This document shows positions 33,108 through 40,882 of a stretch of DNA of 64,000 nucleotides, piece after piece. The stretch's first letter is position 1, and each line of letters begins with the position of its first letter. The notes below the pieces were generated by a model. It ran no database searches and had not been told where the DNA came from. It worked only from the letters and a program-made list of their open reading frames with translations. The stretch is from CBDCVN01 sp965223585 (GTDB lineage Bacteria; Deinococcota; Deinococci; Deinococcales; Trueperaceae). Where the stretch lies: the NCBI GenBank assembly GCA_965223585.1, contig CBDCWW010000008.1:79325-143324 (forward strand). The letters are read 5' to 3'. The position numbers were made by a program, and so were the translations under genes.

Positions 33108-34877
33108 ATGAGGAAGATTTTCTACTTTTGCTTAGTACTTTACCTCATTATTGTGGGTCAATGTGTATTAGCCCAGCTCAATTATACTTTTGAAGTAACT
33201 AATTCCCAAGGGGAGCCCTTGTCAGATATTGTTGATGGCAATATAGTTCGTTTAAGTCTAAATGTAGATGAGCCTGTACAGCAAGCACAAAGGATATTAT
33301 TTACACTCGAGCCCCAAGGCAAGGAACTTGGTGAGTGCAACATTCCAATAAATGGCAGTGGATGTTTAAGTAATGAGGTCTCGAGCTTAAATTGGTTTTG
33401 GTCACTCAAAGAATCTCACTTGAAGGCAGCCACTAGCCAAGAAGATATTCTTTTAAGTCCTATAGTAGAACCTCGTCCTGTAGTACTTGTACATGGTTTT
33501 ATTTCAACAGCATTTGTTTGGAGTTCTTACTTGGGTAACAATGGCTTCCTAGCTAATGCTGGCTTAAGGGGTTTTGCTGTTGGTGATGGACAAACACTTG
33601 GCCTAATGGACATGGGTAATCCCTTCCTACCTTATTCTCTAACAAAGACTATTGCCAAGAATGCTGAAGAGTTAGCTGAATATATTAGTGGTGTAATGAC
33701 CTTGACAGGTGCAGAGAAAGTTGACCTTGTGGCGCATAGTATGGGTGGGCTTGTTAGCCGTTATTATCTTGATGAAATTATGCAAGAACCCAATGTTACT
33801 CAACTCATTATGCTTGGTACGCCTAATGGCGGCTCAAACTGCTCAAACTTTCAAATTTACTTGAGAAAGTACCTTCCTGCAGCGTTAGAACTTACACCCT
33901 TTTATATTCAAAATTTCTTTAATCAAGAGATTACAGACAGACAGGATGTACCTTTTTTTCAAATTGCAGGTACACCCATTGAGTTTGGTCTTTCCTGTAC
34001 TGGATTGCCTAATGATTCATTAGTAAGTCTTGCTAGTATCACAATGCTAACAACTCCCTTTGTGAAAGTCCCTCTTTTTCATATGGATTTGATCACGTCA
34101 GAGGAAACGTTTACAGATCTTATTTTAGAAAGGTTAATGAATGTTGAACCTCAACAAAACCTAGAGAGTTTGCCTGAAGGAAGTTTAGATTTTCGCAGTA
34201 GCACAGACTTACCTAGTCAGGCAACTCAGACTTTCTCAGGGCACGTTAACCCCGGTGGAGTTAAGAATGTTGATGTTCATTTGGATGAAGTTGCCACCGC
34301 TAACTTTGCTCTTTTTGATCCGTCTCACTCTTTAAAAGTCACTATGTACGGGATAGATGGTAGAGTAATTGAGCTTTCACCAGATCAGCATGAACTTATC
34401 GCTACTGGTGAGCCAACTACCTTAGTAAGTATGGAGCATAGCCTCGATAACCCTGATGCGGGACTTTGGAAAGTGATTCTTGCAGCTACAGAAGACACTC
34501 CCCTAGAAGGCATTGATTATATGCTTTCAGTTGAGCTTGTTGGTGGGGCACAATTAGAAACAAGTGCATCACCTCTTTTATCAGAATTAGGTGAGAGTAT
34601 TGAATTAGAGGCTACACTCGAGCTAAGTAAAACCTTACAGGATATAAACATCACTGCATTAATTCGTAGGCCCGGTGGCTCGAGTATGAATATCTTGCTT
34701 CAGGGTAGTAGTAGCAATACTAAGTCAATCACTTGGTCACCACAACAGTCGGGCTTATATGGTATTGATATTGTGGCAAAAGCAGTCACGGCTGATGGCT
34801 TAGTTGTTGAGCGTACTGACTTTCTAGTTGTAGATGTACAACCAAGCTCTTTAGCAGTGAGCCTAATAGAGAACTAG
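33108..34877 (+). CDS. Secreted lipase-like alpha/beta hydrolase
   Basis: 589 residues: signal peptide (MRKIFYFCLVLYLIIVGQCV, cut near LAQ), an N-terminal beta domain, an alpha/beta hydrolase with oxyanion motif VVLVHGF near residue 125 and nucleophile elbow DLVAHSMGGL (Ser near 211), then a beta-rich C-terminal half. Probably hydrolyses lipids or esters outside the cell. A close paralogue lies at 57448-59301; that one has a C-terminal membrane anchor that this one lacks. GGAG precedes the ATG. Confidence 0.88.
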   Translation: MRKIFYFCLVLYLIIVGQCVLAQLNYTFEVTNSQGEPLSDIVDGNIVRLSLNVDEPVQQAQRILFTLEPQGKELGECNIPINGSGCLSNEVSSLNWFWSLKESHLKAATSQEDILLSPIVEPRPVVLVHGFISTAFVWSSYLGNNGFLANAGLRGFAVGDGQTLGLMDMGNPFLPYSLTKTIAKNAEELAEYISGVMTLTGAEKVDLVAHSMGGLVSRYYLDEIMQEPNVTQLIMLGTPNGGSNCSNFQIYLRKYLPAALELTPFYIQNFFNQEITDRQDVPFFQIAGTPIEFGLSCTGLPNDSLVSLASITMLTTPFVKVPLFHMDLITSEETFTDLILERLMNVEPQQNLESLPEGSLDFRSSTDLPSQATQTFSGHVNPGGVKNVDVHLDEVATANFALFDPSHSLKVTMYGIDGRVIELSPDQHELIATGEPTTLVSMEHSLDNPDAGLWKVILAATEDTPLEGIDYMLSVELVGGAQLETSASPLLSELGESIELEATLELSKTLQDINITALIRRPGGSSMNILLQGSSSNTKSITWSPQQSGLYGIDIVAKAVTADGLVVERTDFLVVDVQPSSLAVSLIEN

Positions 34878-34906
34878 CAAGGTACCTACTTACTTATAGC
34901 TTCTAC

Positions 34907-36346
34907 ATGAATCTTAAAAACAAAGATAAGGCCTATATTCTTATTGGCATCTTATTAGCCCTATTTTTAGGGGCTCTCGATCAAACCATTGTTGCCACGG
35001 CATTACCTAAAATAGTTGAGGATTTAGGTGGTTTTACTCGCTATACTTGGATAGCTACTTCTTACCTATTAGCCTCAACCATAATGGTGCCCATCTACGG
35101 CAAACTTGCCGATATGATCAGCCGCAAAAATATAGAACTCTTTGCAGTTAGCCTTTTTTTATTAGGATCATTCTTATGTGGTTTTGCTGGTAAGTTTGGC
35201 TCATTACCTTTGCTAGGTGATGGCATGGGCCAATTAGTTTTTTTTAGAGCTATCCAAGGTTTAGGTGGTGCCGGACTTTTCGCACTAACTTTTATAATTA
35301 TAGCTGACCTTTATCCACCTAATGTAAGAGGTAAGTATCAAGGTTTTGTAGGAGCCACATTTGGCATAGCTAGCATATTGGGTCCTTTAGTGGGAGGTTT
35401 TCTTACAGATCATGGGGGCAGTCTTATTTCAGGTATTGAAGGTTGGCGTTGGATTTTTTATGTTAATTTGCCTTTTGGAGCAATTGCTCTGTGGTTTATA
35501 TCAGCTAATATGCCCAAACTTAAACCCCCTGTAAACAAGCAAAAATTAGATTACCTTTCAGCTATACTGCTACTTATTAGTCTTGTGCCTTTGGTGCTAG
35601 CTCTACAACTTGATAAAAATGATTATCCTTGGGGTTCTATAACCACCCTTTTACTTTTTTCTATAGCTACTATTAATTTAACCCTGTTTGTAATACAAGC
35701 TTTAGGAAGTTCTAACCCTGTTTTAGATTTGAGTTTATTTAAAAACCAGATTTTCAGTAGAAGTAACGTAGCTCTTTTTTTCTTAGGTGCTTCTTTCTTA
35801 AATATGCTTTTTTTCCTACCACTTTTTATGGTTAACGTTCTTGGGGTTTCTGCTACTAAAGCTGGGATTAGCCTTATTCCTCTTTCAATGGGTACCGTTT
35901 TTGGAGCCATTATTGGGGGACAGCTTATATCACTTATAGGGCGCTATCGCTTACTTATGCTTGTTGGGAATTTTACTTTATTAGTAGGTACTTATTTGCT
36001 CTCGAGCATGAGCCCAGATATTAGCTATGCTAGGGCAACTTTCTACATGGTAATTTGTGGAGTTGGCCTAGGACCCTCTTTTCCACTTTATACTATAGCC
36101 ATTCAAAATGCTGTTGATGTAAGCAGATTGGGCCAAGCAACTAGTACTAGTCAGTTTGCAAGACAAATAGGAGGCACTATAGGTGTTGCTATTATGGGTA
36201 CTGTGCTAGCTGCTATGCTTACTGCAACTGTTGAGGAGAACTTTGCAGCTGCTATTACTCGCATTTACTTTTATACTATCTTTTTAGTAGGGACTGCTTG
36301 GCTTACTACCTTTTTTATTCCGGAGTTACCACTAAAAGCCTCTTAG
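34907..36346 (+). CDS. MFS multidrug transporter, DHA2 (EmrB) family
   Basis: 479 residues with about 14 membrane helices, the DHA2 count. Seen: motif D1 LGALDQTIVATALPKIVEDL in helix 1, motif A GKLADMISRKN, and the helix-5 motif C region ASILGPLVGGFLTD. Proton-coupled export of hydrophobic compounds is the family role. No TetR-type regulator or EmrA partner is adjacent. It starts 29 bp after the lipase and ends just before array 2. Confidence 0.92.
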   Translation: MNLKNKDKAYILIGILLALFLGALDQTIVATALPKIVEDLGGFTRYTWIATSYLLASTIMVPIYGKLADMISRKNIELFAVSLFLLGSFLCGFAGKFGSLPLLGDGMGQLVFFRAIQGLGGAGLFALTFIIIADLYPPNVRGKYQGFVGATFGIASILGPLVGGFLTDHGGSLISGIEGWRWIFYVNLPFGAIALWFISANMPKLKPPVNKQKLDYLSAILLLISLVPLVLALQLDKNDYPWGSITTLLLFSIATINLTLFVIQALGSSNPVLDLSLFKNQIFSRSNVALFFLGASFLNMLFFLPLFMVNVLGVSATKAGISLIPLSMGTVFGAIIGGQLISLIGRYRLLMLVGNFTLLVGTYLLSSMSPDISYARATFYMVICGVGLGPSFPLYTIAIQNAVDVSRLGQATSTSQFARQIGGTIGVAIMGTVLAAMLTATVEENFAAAITRIYFYTIFLVGTAWLTTFFIPELPLKAS

Positions 36347-36413
36347 GGCAACCCTTTAAGCCTAATACAGCAACAAACATATTTAAGTTGTTACTAAATA
36401 AGTCTTGAGCATG

Positions 36414-36523
36414 CTCTAATGGCACTAAGCTCAGGGGCGCTCACTTGTAGTACACCCTCTTGAATTAATTTCAAGGTTAATTGAGCCCCATGTGTGTGCA
36501 TCACGCTGTAGCGCAAGTTGGAT
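36414..36523 (-). repeat. Integron attC site 6 (distal end of array 2)
   Basis: 110 bp from CTCTAAT (36414) to GTTGGAT (36523). The outer box has AAT for AAC, degenerate like the distal site of array 1. Inner arms CTCAGGGGCGCTCAC and GTGTGTGCATCAC. It ends 5 bp from the stop of the DUF5615 gene. Confidence 0.8.
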
Positions 36524-36527
36524 TTTA

Positions 36528-36863
36528 TCATAATGAAAGACTCAAGAAAGTAACTTCCGAATCATCATTAAATGCTTTGATTTCATCCTCATAGTGTTTA
36601 AGAAGTTGCAGAACGTCCGTAGTTGAGCAATTTCCCAAGCGCACCCAAATTACTTTTGGCGGATAACCAAGAACAAGGCTACGTTGATGAAAATCAGAAT
36701 CCTTTGAAACAATTACAAATTCATATTCTTTTGCATAGTCCCACACAGCAGGATCATCTGCTTCCTTAAGCCCTACATTCCTAACATGCAGTGAATCGGG
36801 GAAAATATCGCTTAGCAAACCAGTCAATCGGTGGGAAAGGTTTTGATCAAACAGTAGCTTCAC
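36528..36863 (-). CDS. DUF5615 PIN-like toxin (cassette gene), separated from its antitoxin by an IS
   Basis: The native reading starts at a GTG at 36863: VKLLFDQNLSHRLTGLLSDI, then ADDPAVWDYAKEYEFVIVSK DSDF, the PIN-like DUF5615 pattern with conserved acidic residues. The longer ORF to 36929 reads into the IS end and is artificial. Removing the IS rebuilds a GTGA overlap with the end of the DUF433 gene, i.e. a normal antitoxin-toxin operon. Such PIN-like proteins are predicted RNases. It has now lost its own promoter and coupling. Confidence 0.82.
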   Translation of the reverse strand: MKLLFDQNLSHRLTGLLSDIFPDSLHVRNVGLKEADDPAVWDYAKEYEFVIVSKDSDFHQRSLVLGYPPKVIWVRLGNCSTTDVLQLLKHYEDEIKAFNDDSEVTFLSLSL

Positions 36864-36936
36864 ACTGCAGGTGGCACTGTAATAGGATGACCGGCGATAT
36901 AAGTTGATTATTTGAGAATCAATTATCATATGGGTA

Positions 36937-37518
36937 ATGAACCCATATAGTGAGCAAGTTGAAAAACATATGCAAAGGTATTATGAATCTTTATCTGAAA
37001 AAGATAGACGACGCTATGCTGCTGTAGAAGCGGAGAAGCTAGGTCATGGTGGAATAACATATGTCAGTCAGTTGCTAAAGTGTAGCCCTAATACCATAAA
37101 AATAGGATTAGCAGAGCTTGACGATGAGCAAATCTTGTCCCAAACTAGAATTCGCCAAGAAGGTGGAGGACGTAAGTCTGTCATTGAAAATAACCAAGAG
37201 CTTGAGTTAGCTTTCTTGCAAATTATTGATCAATATACTGCTGGCTCACCCATGGATCAAAAGATCAAATGGACCTATTTAAACCAGCGTGAATTAACTC
37301 AGTTTCTAAAAGAGCAAGGCTTTCAGATAAGTGAAAAACTGGTGGTTCAACTGCTTGAAAAACACAAATTTCGTAAACGTAAGGCAAAGAAAGTGATGAG
37401 TGCTAAGGAGTGCATAGATCGTGATGATCAATTCAAGAATATTGCTAAATTAAAAGAAGATTATCAAACTGCTAGACAACCAGTTATTAGCATGGACAGT
37501 AAAAAAAAGAGCCTATAG
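36937..37518 (+). CDS. ISAzo13 family transposase, N-terminal part (orfA), copy 2
   Basis: Protein identical to the one at 17683-18264, with the same A-run frameshift site at its end (37501-37509). Confidence 0.88.
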   Translation: MNPYSEQVEKHMQRYYESLSEKDRRRYAAVEAEKLGHGGITYVSQLLKCSPNTIKIGLAELDDEQILSQTRIRQEGGGRKSVIENNQELELAFLQIIDQYTAGSPMDQKIKWTYLNQRELTQFLKEQGFQISEKLVVQLLEKHKFRKRKAKKVMSAKECIDRDDQFKNIAKLKEDYQTARQPVISMDSKKKSL

Positions 37519-37523
37519 GTGCT

Positions 37524-38135
37524 TTGTATAGAAACGGTAAAGTGTATAGCCAACAAGCAATAAAAGTTTATGATCATGATTTCTACTCTTTGGCTGAGGC
37601 AATAGCTATTCCTCATGGCATTTATGATTTAAGGTATAATCTTGGCTACATAACCATTAATACCAGTCATGACACCAGCGAGTTTGCTTGTGACTGTGTT
37701 CGTTTATGGTGGCAAAATCACGCAATTAAACTCTATGCTCACAGCAAAAAATTGCTAATATTGTGTGACTGTGGAGGTAGCAATAATTCTCGACACTACA
37801 TATTCAAAGAAGCACTACAAAATCTTGCCAATGACCTTGGTTTATCCATACGTATAGCACATTATCCACCCTATAGTTCCAAGTATAATCCTATAGAACA
37901 TCGTTTATTCCCTCATGTAACTCGTGCTTGCCAAGGAGTTATACTAGATTCCGTGGAAATCCTCAAGATGCTTATATCTAGAACAGAAACTAAAACAGGA
38001 CTTAAGGTTTTTGTAAATGTCATAGATAAGCACTATAAGAAAGGGCAAAAAGCTGATGAAAATTTCAAACAGGCAATGCCCATTGTTTTTGATGATTTTT
38101 TACCATCTTGGAATTACACTGCTGTTCCCCAATAA
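37524..38135 (+). CDS. ISAzo13 family transposase, catalytic part (orfB), copy 2
   Basis: Protein identical to the one at 18270-18881, including HYPPYSSKYNPIEHRLFPHV. Expected to be expressed only as a frameshift fusion with orfA. Confidence 0.88.
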   Translation: MYRNGKVYSQQAIKVYDHDFYSLAEAIAIPHGIYDLRYNLGYITINTSHDTSEFACDCVRLWWQNHAIKLYAHSKKLLILCDCGGSNNSRHYIFKEALQNLANDLGLSIRIAHYPPYSSKYNPIEHRLFPHVTRACQGVILDSVEILKMLISRTETKTGLKVFVNVIDKHYKKGQKADENFKQAMPIVFDDFLPSWNYTAVPQ

Positions 38136-38146
38136 TTTTGAAATGC

Positions 38147-38377
38147 TCAAGTTATTTCGCCGACGATCCTAAGACGGCGCTCACGTTCAGCTGCAAACGC
38201 AATACACGCCTTTAGGTCTTCTCGAGTCAGGTCGGGAAAGTCCTCAAGAATCTCCTCCTCAGTCATGTCAGAAGCTAGATAATCGAGCACCTCGTAAACA
38301 GTAATTCTAAGCCCTCGAACACAGGGCTTACCACTCCGCTTGTTGGGGTCAATAGTAATGTAGTCTTGGTAATTCAT
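38147..38377 (-). CDS. DUF433 antitoxin, C-terminus altered by the IS
   Basis: 76 residues with the DUF433 HTH pattern: DPNKRSGKPCVRGLRITVYE and MTEEEILEDFPDLTREDLKA. The last six residues (IVGEIT) are encoded by the IS right end. The uninterrupted gene would have ended RRLITVPPAV and overlapped the DUF5615 start by 4 bp. The DNA-binding part is untouched, so it may still neutralise or repress. First gene of its cassette after attC site 7. Confidence 0.85.
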   Translation of the reverse strand: MNYQDYITIDPNKRSGKPCVRGLRITVYEVLDYLASDMTEEEILEDFPDLTREDLKACIAFAAERERRLRIVGEIT

Positions 38378-38426
38378 AACGAAAGTTTAAGGCTCTCTTT
38401 GGTAAACATCAAGTTTTGACAGAGTA

Positions 38427-38538
38427 ATCTAACGGCACTAAGCTCAGGGGTGCTCATTTCTAGCTAAGTTCCCTGAAACTAATTTCAAAGTTGATTGCGC
38501 CCCACATGCGTGCGTCACGCTGTAGCGCTGAGTTAGAC
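38427..38538 (-). repeat. Integron attC site 7
   Basis: 112 bp from ATCTAAC (38427) to GTTAGAC (38538), both consensus. Arms CTCAGGGGTGCTCAT and GCGTGCGTCACGC; same class as sites 2, 3, 6 and 9. Ends the DUF4258/YgiT cassette. Confidence 0.87.
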
Positions 38539-38574
38539 CAAGTTTCCATTGAGAGTAAAAGGGTTGCCCAAATA

Positions 38575-38802
38575 CTAGGCAAATGCTGCAACAGGTACAG
38601 GACGTTTTTGTGCCAAAGTTTGCTTATGCAATTTAATACGTTCAATTTCATGTAGTGTTTCAGCCGTTAAATAGCTTTCTCCGCAATGTGGACAACTGAT
38701 AACTGGTATATTCTCAATAACCAATAAGTTCTCACCTTTACCATAACTACGGGCTACATGGCGAATGCGAGCACCTTCTTCATTACAAATGTCACATATC
38801 AT
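38575..38802 (-). CDS. YgiT-type zinc-finger antitoxin (cassette gene)
   Basis: 75 residues: MICDICNEEGARIRHV and ISCPHCGESYLTAETLHEIE give the two CxxC knuckles of the MqsA/YgiT N-terminal zinc domain. There is no C-terminal HTH, as usual for the short YgiT partner of DUF4258 toxins. The start is at 38802, preceded by the strong site GGAGGAAACA; the longer ORF adds six residues. It looks intact while its toxin gene is frameshifted. Confidence 0.88.
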   Translation of the reverse strand: MICDICNEEGARIRHVARSYGKGENLLVIENIPVISCPHCGESYLTAETLHEIERIKLHKQTLAQKRPVPVAAFA

Positions 38803-38816
38803 TGTTTCCTCCAGAA

Positions 38817-39099
38817 TCATATTAGATATACCGTAATAATTACCAATTTGCCTGTGATACTCAGCTTAGCAACTACAACTACTAAATTACCTGCAACTGT
38901 TTCACCTTTGATAAGGTATTTCCCTATCTGCTGTAACATGGTCTTTTTGCTTCTCTATAATTCTACCTGTTAGAATGCCCTGCTCAACGTCAAAAATTGA
39001 TAAGTTGTCATCATTCATTTCTTCTTCAGCATGTAAAGTCATTACATACTCTTGGAGGTGAATCTTCTCCTGCATTAAACTTAGAATGCGCTCATACAT
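38817..39099 (-). pseudogene. DUF4258 toxin, frameshifted
   Basis: The N-terminal frame reads TLHAEEEMNDDNLSIFDVEQ GILTGRIIEKQKDH, the DUF4258 helix; it then stops early (REIPYQR). In the +1 frame from about 38920 the domain continues GKYLIKGETVAGNLVVVVAK to TGKLVIITVYLI and a stop at 38817, 14 bp before the antitoxin start. A single base change near 38916-38926 (GATAGGGAAATAC) therefore splits the gene. Either the toxin has been inactivated or this is a sequencing error. Confidence 0.82.
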
Positions 39100-39205
39100 C
39101 TAGACCTGTCAGTATACACCAATAACTGCCTACTCACCTAACTGATGGACCCCGAGCAAATCCAAACAAAACCATCTTAACAAACTCTAAGCACTCACCA
39201 ACGCC

Positions 39206-39317
39206 GTCTAACGGCTTTAAGCTCAGGGGTGCTTACTTCTACGTACATCCCATTTAACTGAGCTCCATACTTAATTTGGCCCCTCGTGTGAACATCCCAC
39301 TGCAGCGGCAGTTAGGC
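39206..39317 (-). repeat. Integron attC site 8
   Basis: 112 bp from GTCTAAC (39206-39212) to GTTAGGC (39311-39317), perfect boxes. Arms CTCAGGGGTGCTTAC and GTGTGAACATCCC; class shared with sites 4 and 5. The higA stop codon lies inside the GTTAGGC box. Confidence 0.9.
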
Positions 39318-39623
39318 AGGCACTTGTTGGTAAGGCTCAATGGTTTCAATGACGTCACTTTCAATCTGTTTAGCATGATACAAATCCCACCTCATTTGCA
39401 AGTTAAGCCAAAAGCTTGCTGAAATACCAAAGTATTTACCTAAACGTAAAGCTGTACTTGGACTGATGCCACGACGCCCATTCACAATTTCGTTCAGACG
39501 TTGATAAGGTACTTGTATTGCTTGGGCAAGATCTTGTTGAGTTAATTTCATAGGATGCAAAAATTCTTCAAGTAACATTTTGCCTGGGTGCGTAGGTTGG
39601 CGGTGTGTTGGTACACGAACCAT
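39312..39623 (-). CDS. higA: HigA-type antitoxin (cassette gene)
   Basis: 103 residues, XRE-family HTH with the HigA N-terminus THPGKMLLEEFLHPMKLTQQ, recognition part VPYQRLNEIVNGRRGISPST and C-terminal SASFWLNLQMRWDLY. It binds and blocks HigB and represses the operon. 15 bp downstream of higB; its TAA lies in the attC core box, so the cassette is trimmed to the minimum. Confidence 0.92.
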   Translation of the reverse strand: MVRVPTHRQPTHPGKMLLEEFLHPMKLTQQDLAQAIQVPYQRLNEIVNGRRGISPSTALRLGKYFGISASFWLNLQMRWDLYHAKQIESDVIETIEPYQQVPA

Positions 39624-39638
39624 AGTTAGAACCTCCTC

Positions 39639-39932
39639 TTAATGATAATCAGTTACCTCAACTTCTTCTGGAGCATCATCTTTCCACACAAAACAAATAC
39701 GATACTGGTCATTAATACGAATACTGTGTTGTCCTGCCCTATCATCTTTGAGTGCTTCCAAGTGATTACCAGGAGGCACCTTCAACTCATTTAATAATTC
39801 TACAGAGTCAAGTTGGTCAAACTTCCGTCCTAGCACATTCCATAAGTTTTCAGGACAAGTTTTGCGAGCAACTTTAGTGTTTTCACCATTGAAAAGATCC
39901 TCCGTACCTTGATTCTTAAACGAGCGAATCAC
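39639..39932 (-). CDS. higB: HigB-type mRNA interferase toxin (cassette gene)
   Basis: 97 residues of the RelE/HigB fold: IRSFKNQGTEDLFNGENTK, LNELKVPPGNHLEALKDD and QHSIRINDQYRICFVW, the last strand carrying the catalytic Arg region. Starts with GTG at 39932 without a Shine-Dalgarno, immediately beside a palindrome. Cuts mRNA on the ribosome in characterised relatives. Gene order toxin-antitoxin is the one usual for Hig systems. Confidence 0.92.
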   Translation of the reverse strand: MIRSFKNQGTEDLFNGENTKVARKTCPENLWNVLGRKFDQLDSVELLNELKVPPGNHLEALKDDRAGQHSIRINDQYRICFVWKDDAPEEVEVTDYH

Positions 39933-39963
39933 ATTAACATGTTAACACGGATTCCATGTTAAT
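39933..39963. promoter_or_regulatory. Palindromic operator before higB
   Basis: ATTAACATG (39933-39941) and CATGTTAAT (39955-39963) form a perfect inverted repeat with a 13-bp centre, touching the higB start codon. It is the likely HigA-binding site for autoregulation. Confidence 0.65.
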
Positions 39964-39980
39964 GTCTAATGACCCAAACT

Positions 39981-40305
39981 TCCAAGAGTTTGACCTAGTC
40001 AGCTAAAGTTTGTTCCAAACGTAAATATAAAAATTCAAATTGAGAATCACTCAGTCAATATCAGGTAAACTGGTTATTTTAAAAATTTTGCCCTCTGTGC
40101 TTTGTAATTTGAACCTTCATTCAGTTAATTGATCGCTTCACAGGAGTAAATCCCAGATTTTTGAGCTTTTAAGTTCAGAGCGACAACCAAATTTCAGTTG
40201 CTGGAAAAGAATGGCAAAAAGACGATATTGACCGATATAATCGGCTTCTTACATCTTAAAATAACCTTCCCACACGACATCATTTTTCTAGGTCAAACTC
40301 TTGAA
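39981..40305. mobile_element. Putative non-coding element with 18-bp inverted ends
   Basis: TCCAAGAGTTTGACCTAG (39981-39998) and, inverted, TTCAAGAGTTTGACCTAG (40288-40305) match at 17 of 18 positions and enclose about 290 bp without an ORF. It occupies the place where the attC of the membrane-protein cassette is expected but not found. A MITE-like insertion is the simplest reading; no target duplication was recognised. Confidence 0.5.
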
Positions 40306-40424
40306 ACTTCGAGATTTTGACGTATCGACGAATAAATTTGACACTTCCAACTACTTTCTAAATTTTTTGACAGAACAAGCCAGAACCCCTTACAACACTT
40401 GATTAAAGTGCGAAGGAACTTACC
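40306..40424. other. Non-coding remainder between two cassettes
   Basis: No gene and no recognisable attC. The attC of the membrane-protein cassette seems lost or destroyed here, so higBA and the membrane gene may now travel as one unit. Confidence 0.4.
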
Positions 40425-40742
40425 TTAACGATTGAATAACCAAGCATAGGCAAAAATCAGCGCAACACCTAGCGGATAAGACAAAACTATGGATAGACGC
40501 TTTTTCCCCACTTCTAATTTGCGAAACAGAAATACCAAAAATGGGATTGTCGGAATTGAAGCTATCAGAAAAATTATTCCAAGATAAAGAGTTACTGCTT
40601 TGCCAACACCGTCCATATTTATCCATCCACTGTGATTACTAGAGTTTTGAGTTTCAGGAAAAATAATTAGGAGTAGGAAAATACCAACAATCAGAATATG
40701 AACCACAACAGCTATTACAGAATCTTTAAAAATTAAGGACAT
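40425..40742 (-). CDS. Small membrane protein with three helices (cassette gene)
   Basis: 105 residues. Hydrophobic segments: VIAVVVHILIVGIFLLLIIF, AVTLYLGIIFLIASIPTIPF and LSYPLGVALIFAYAWLF, with a short polar loop (PETQNSSNHSGWINMDGVGK) after the first. No family recognised. Such small membrane proteins are common in integron cassettes. The start lies 12 bp from attC site 9. Confidence 0.65.
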   Translation of the reverse strand: MSLIFKDSVIAVVVHILIVGIFLLLIIFPETQNSSNHSGWINMDGVGKAVTLYLGIIFLIASIPTIPFLVFLFRKLEVGKKRLSIVLSYPLGVALIFAYAWLFNR

Positions 40743-40754
40743 TGGATGAAAGCG

Positions 40755-40866
40755 CTCTAACGTTATTAAGCTCAGGTGCGCACACTTTTAGTTAAACTCC
40801 CTGAAACTATTTTCAAGGTTAATTTCACCCCACATGTGTGCGTCACACTGAAGTGTTAAGTTAGGC
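40755..40866 (-). repeat. Integron attC site 9
   Basis: 112 bp from CTCTAAC (40755) to GTTAGGC (40866). Arms CTCAGGTGCGCACAC and GTGTGTGCGTCAC. It ends the EAD1 cassette, the one nearest the promoter. Confidence 0.86.
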
Positions 40867-40882
40867 CAGACGTTAAAGCTTT

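Larger units (their letters stand above)
36885..38169 (+). mobile_element. ISAzo13-like insertion sequence, copy 2 (1285 bp)
   Basis: Same length and same terminal sequences as copy 1 at 17631-18915; flanked by TA on both sides. It interrupts a DUF433-DUF5615 toxin-antitoxin operon within the last codons of the antitoxin. The lack of divergence between copies implies recent movement. Confidence 0.9.
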
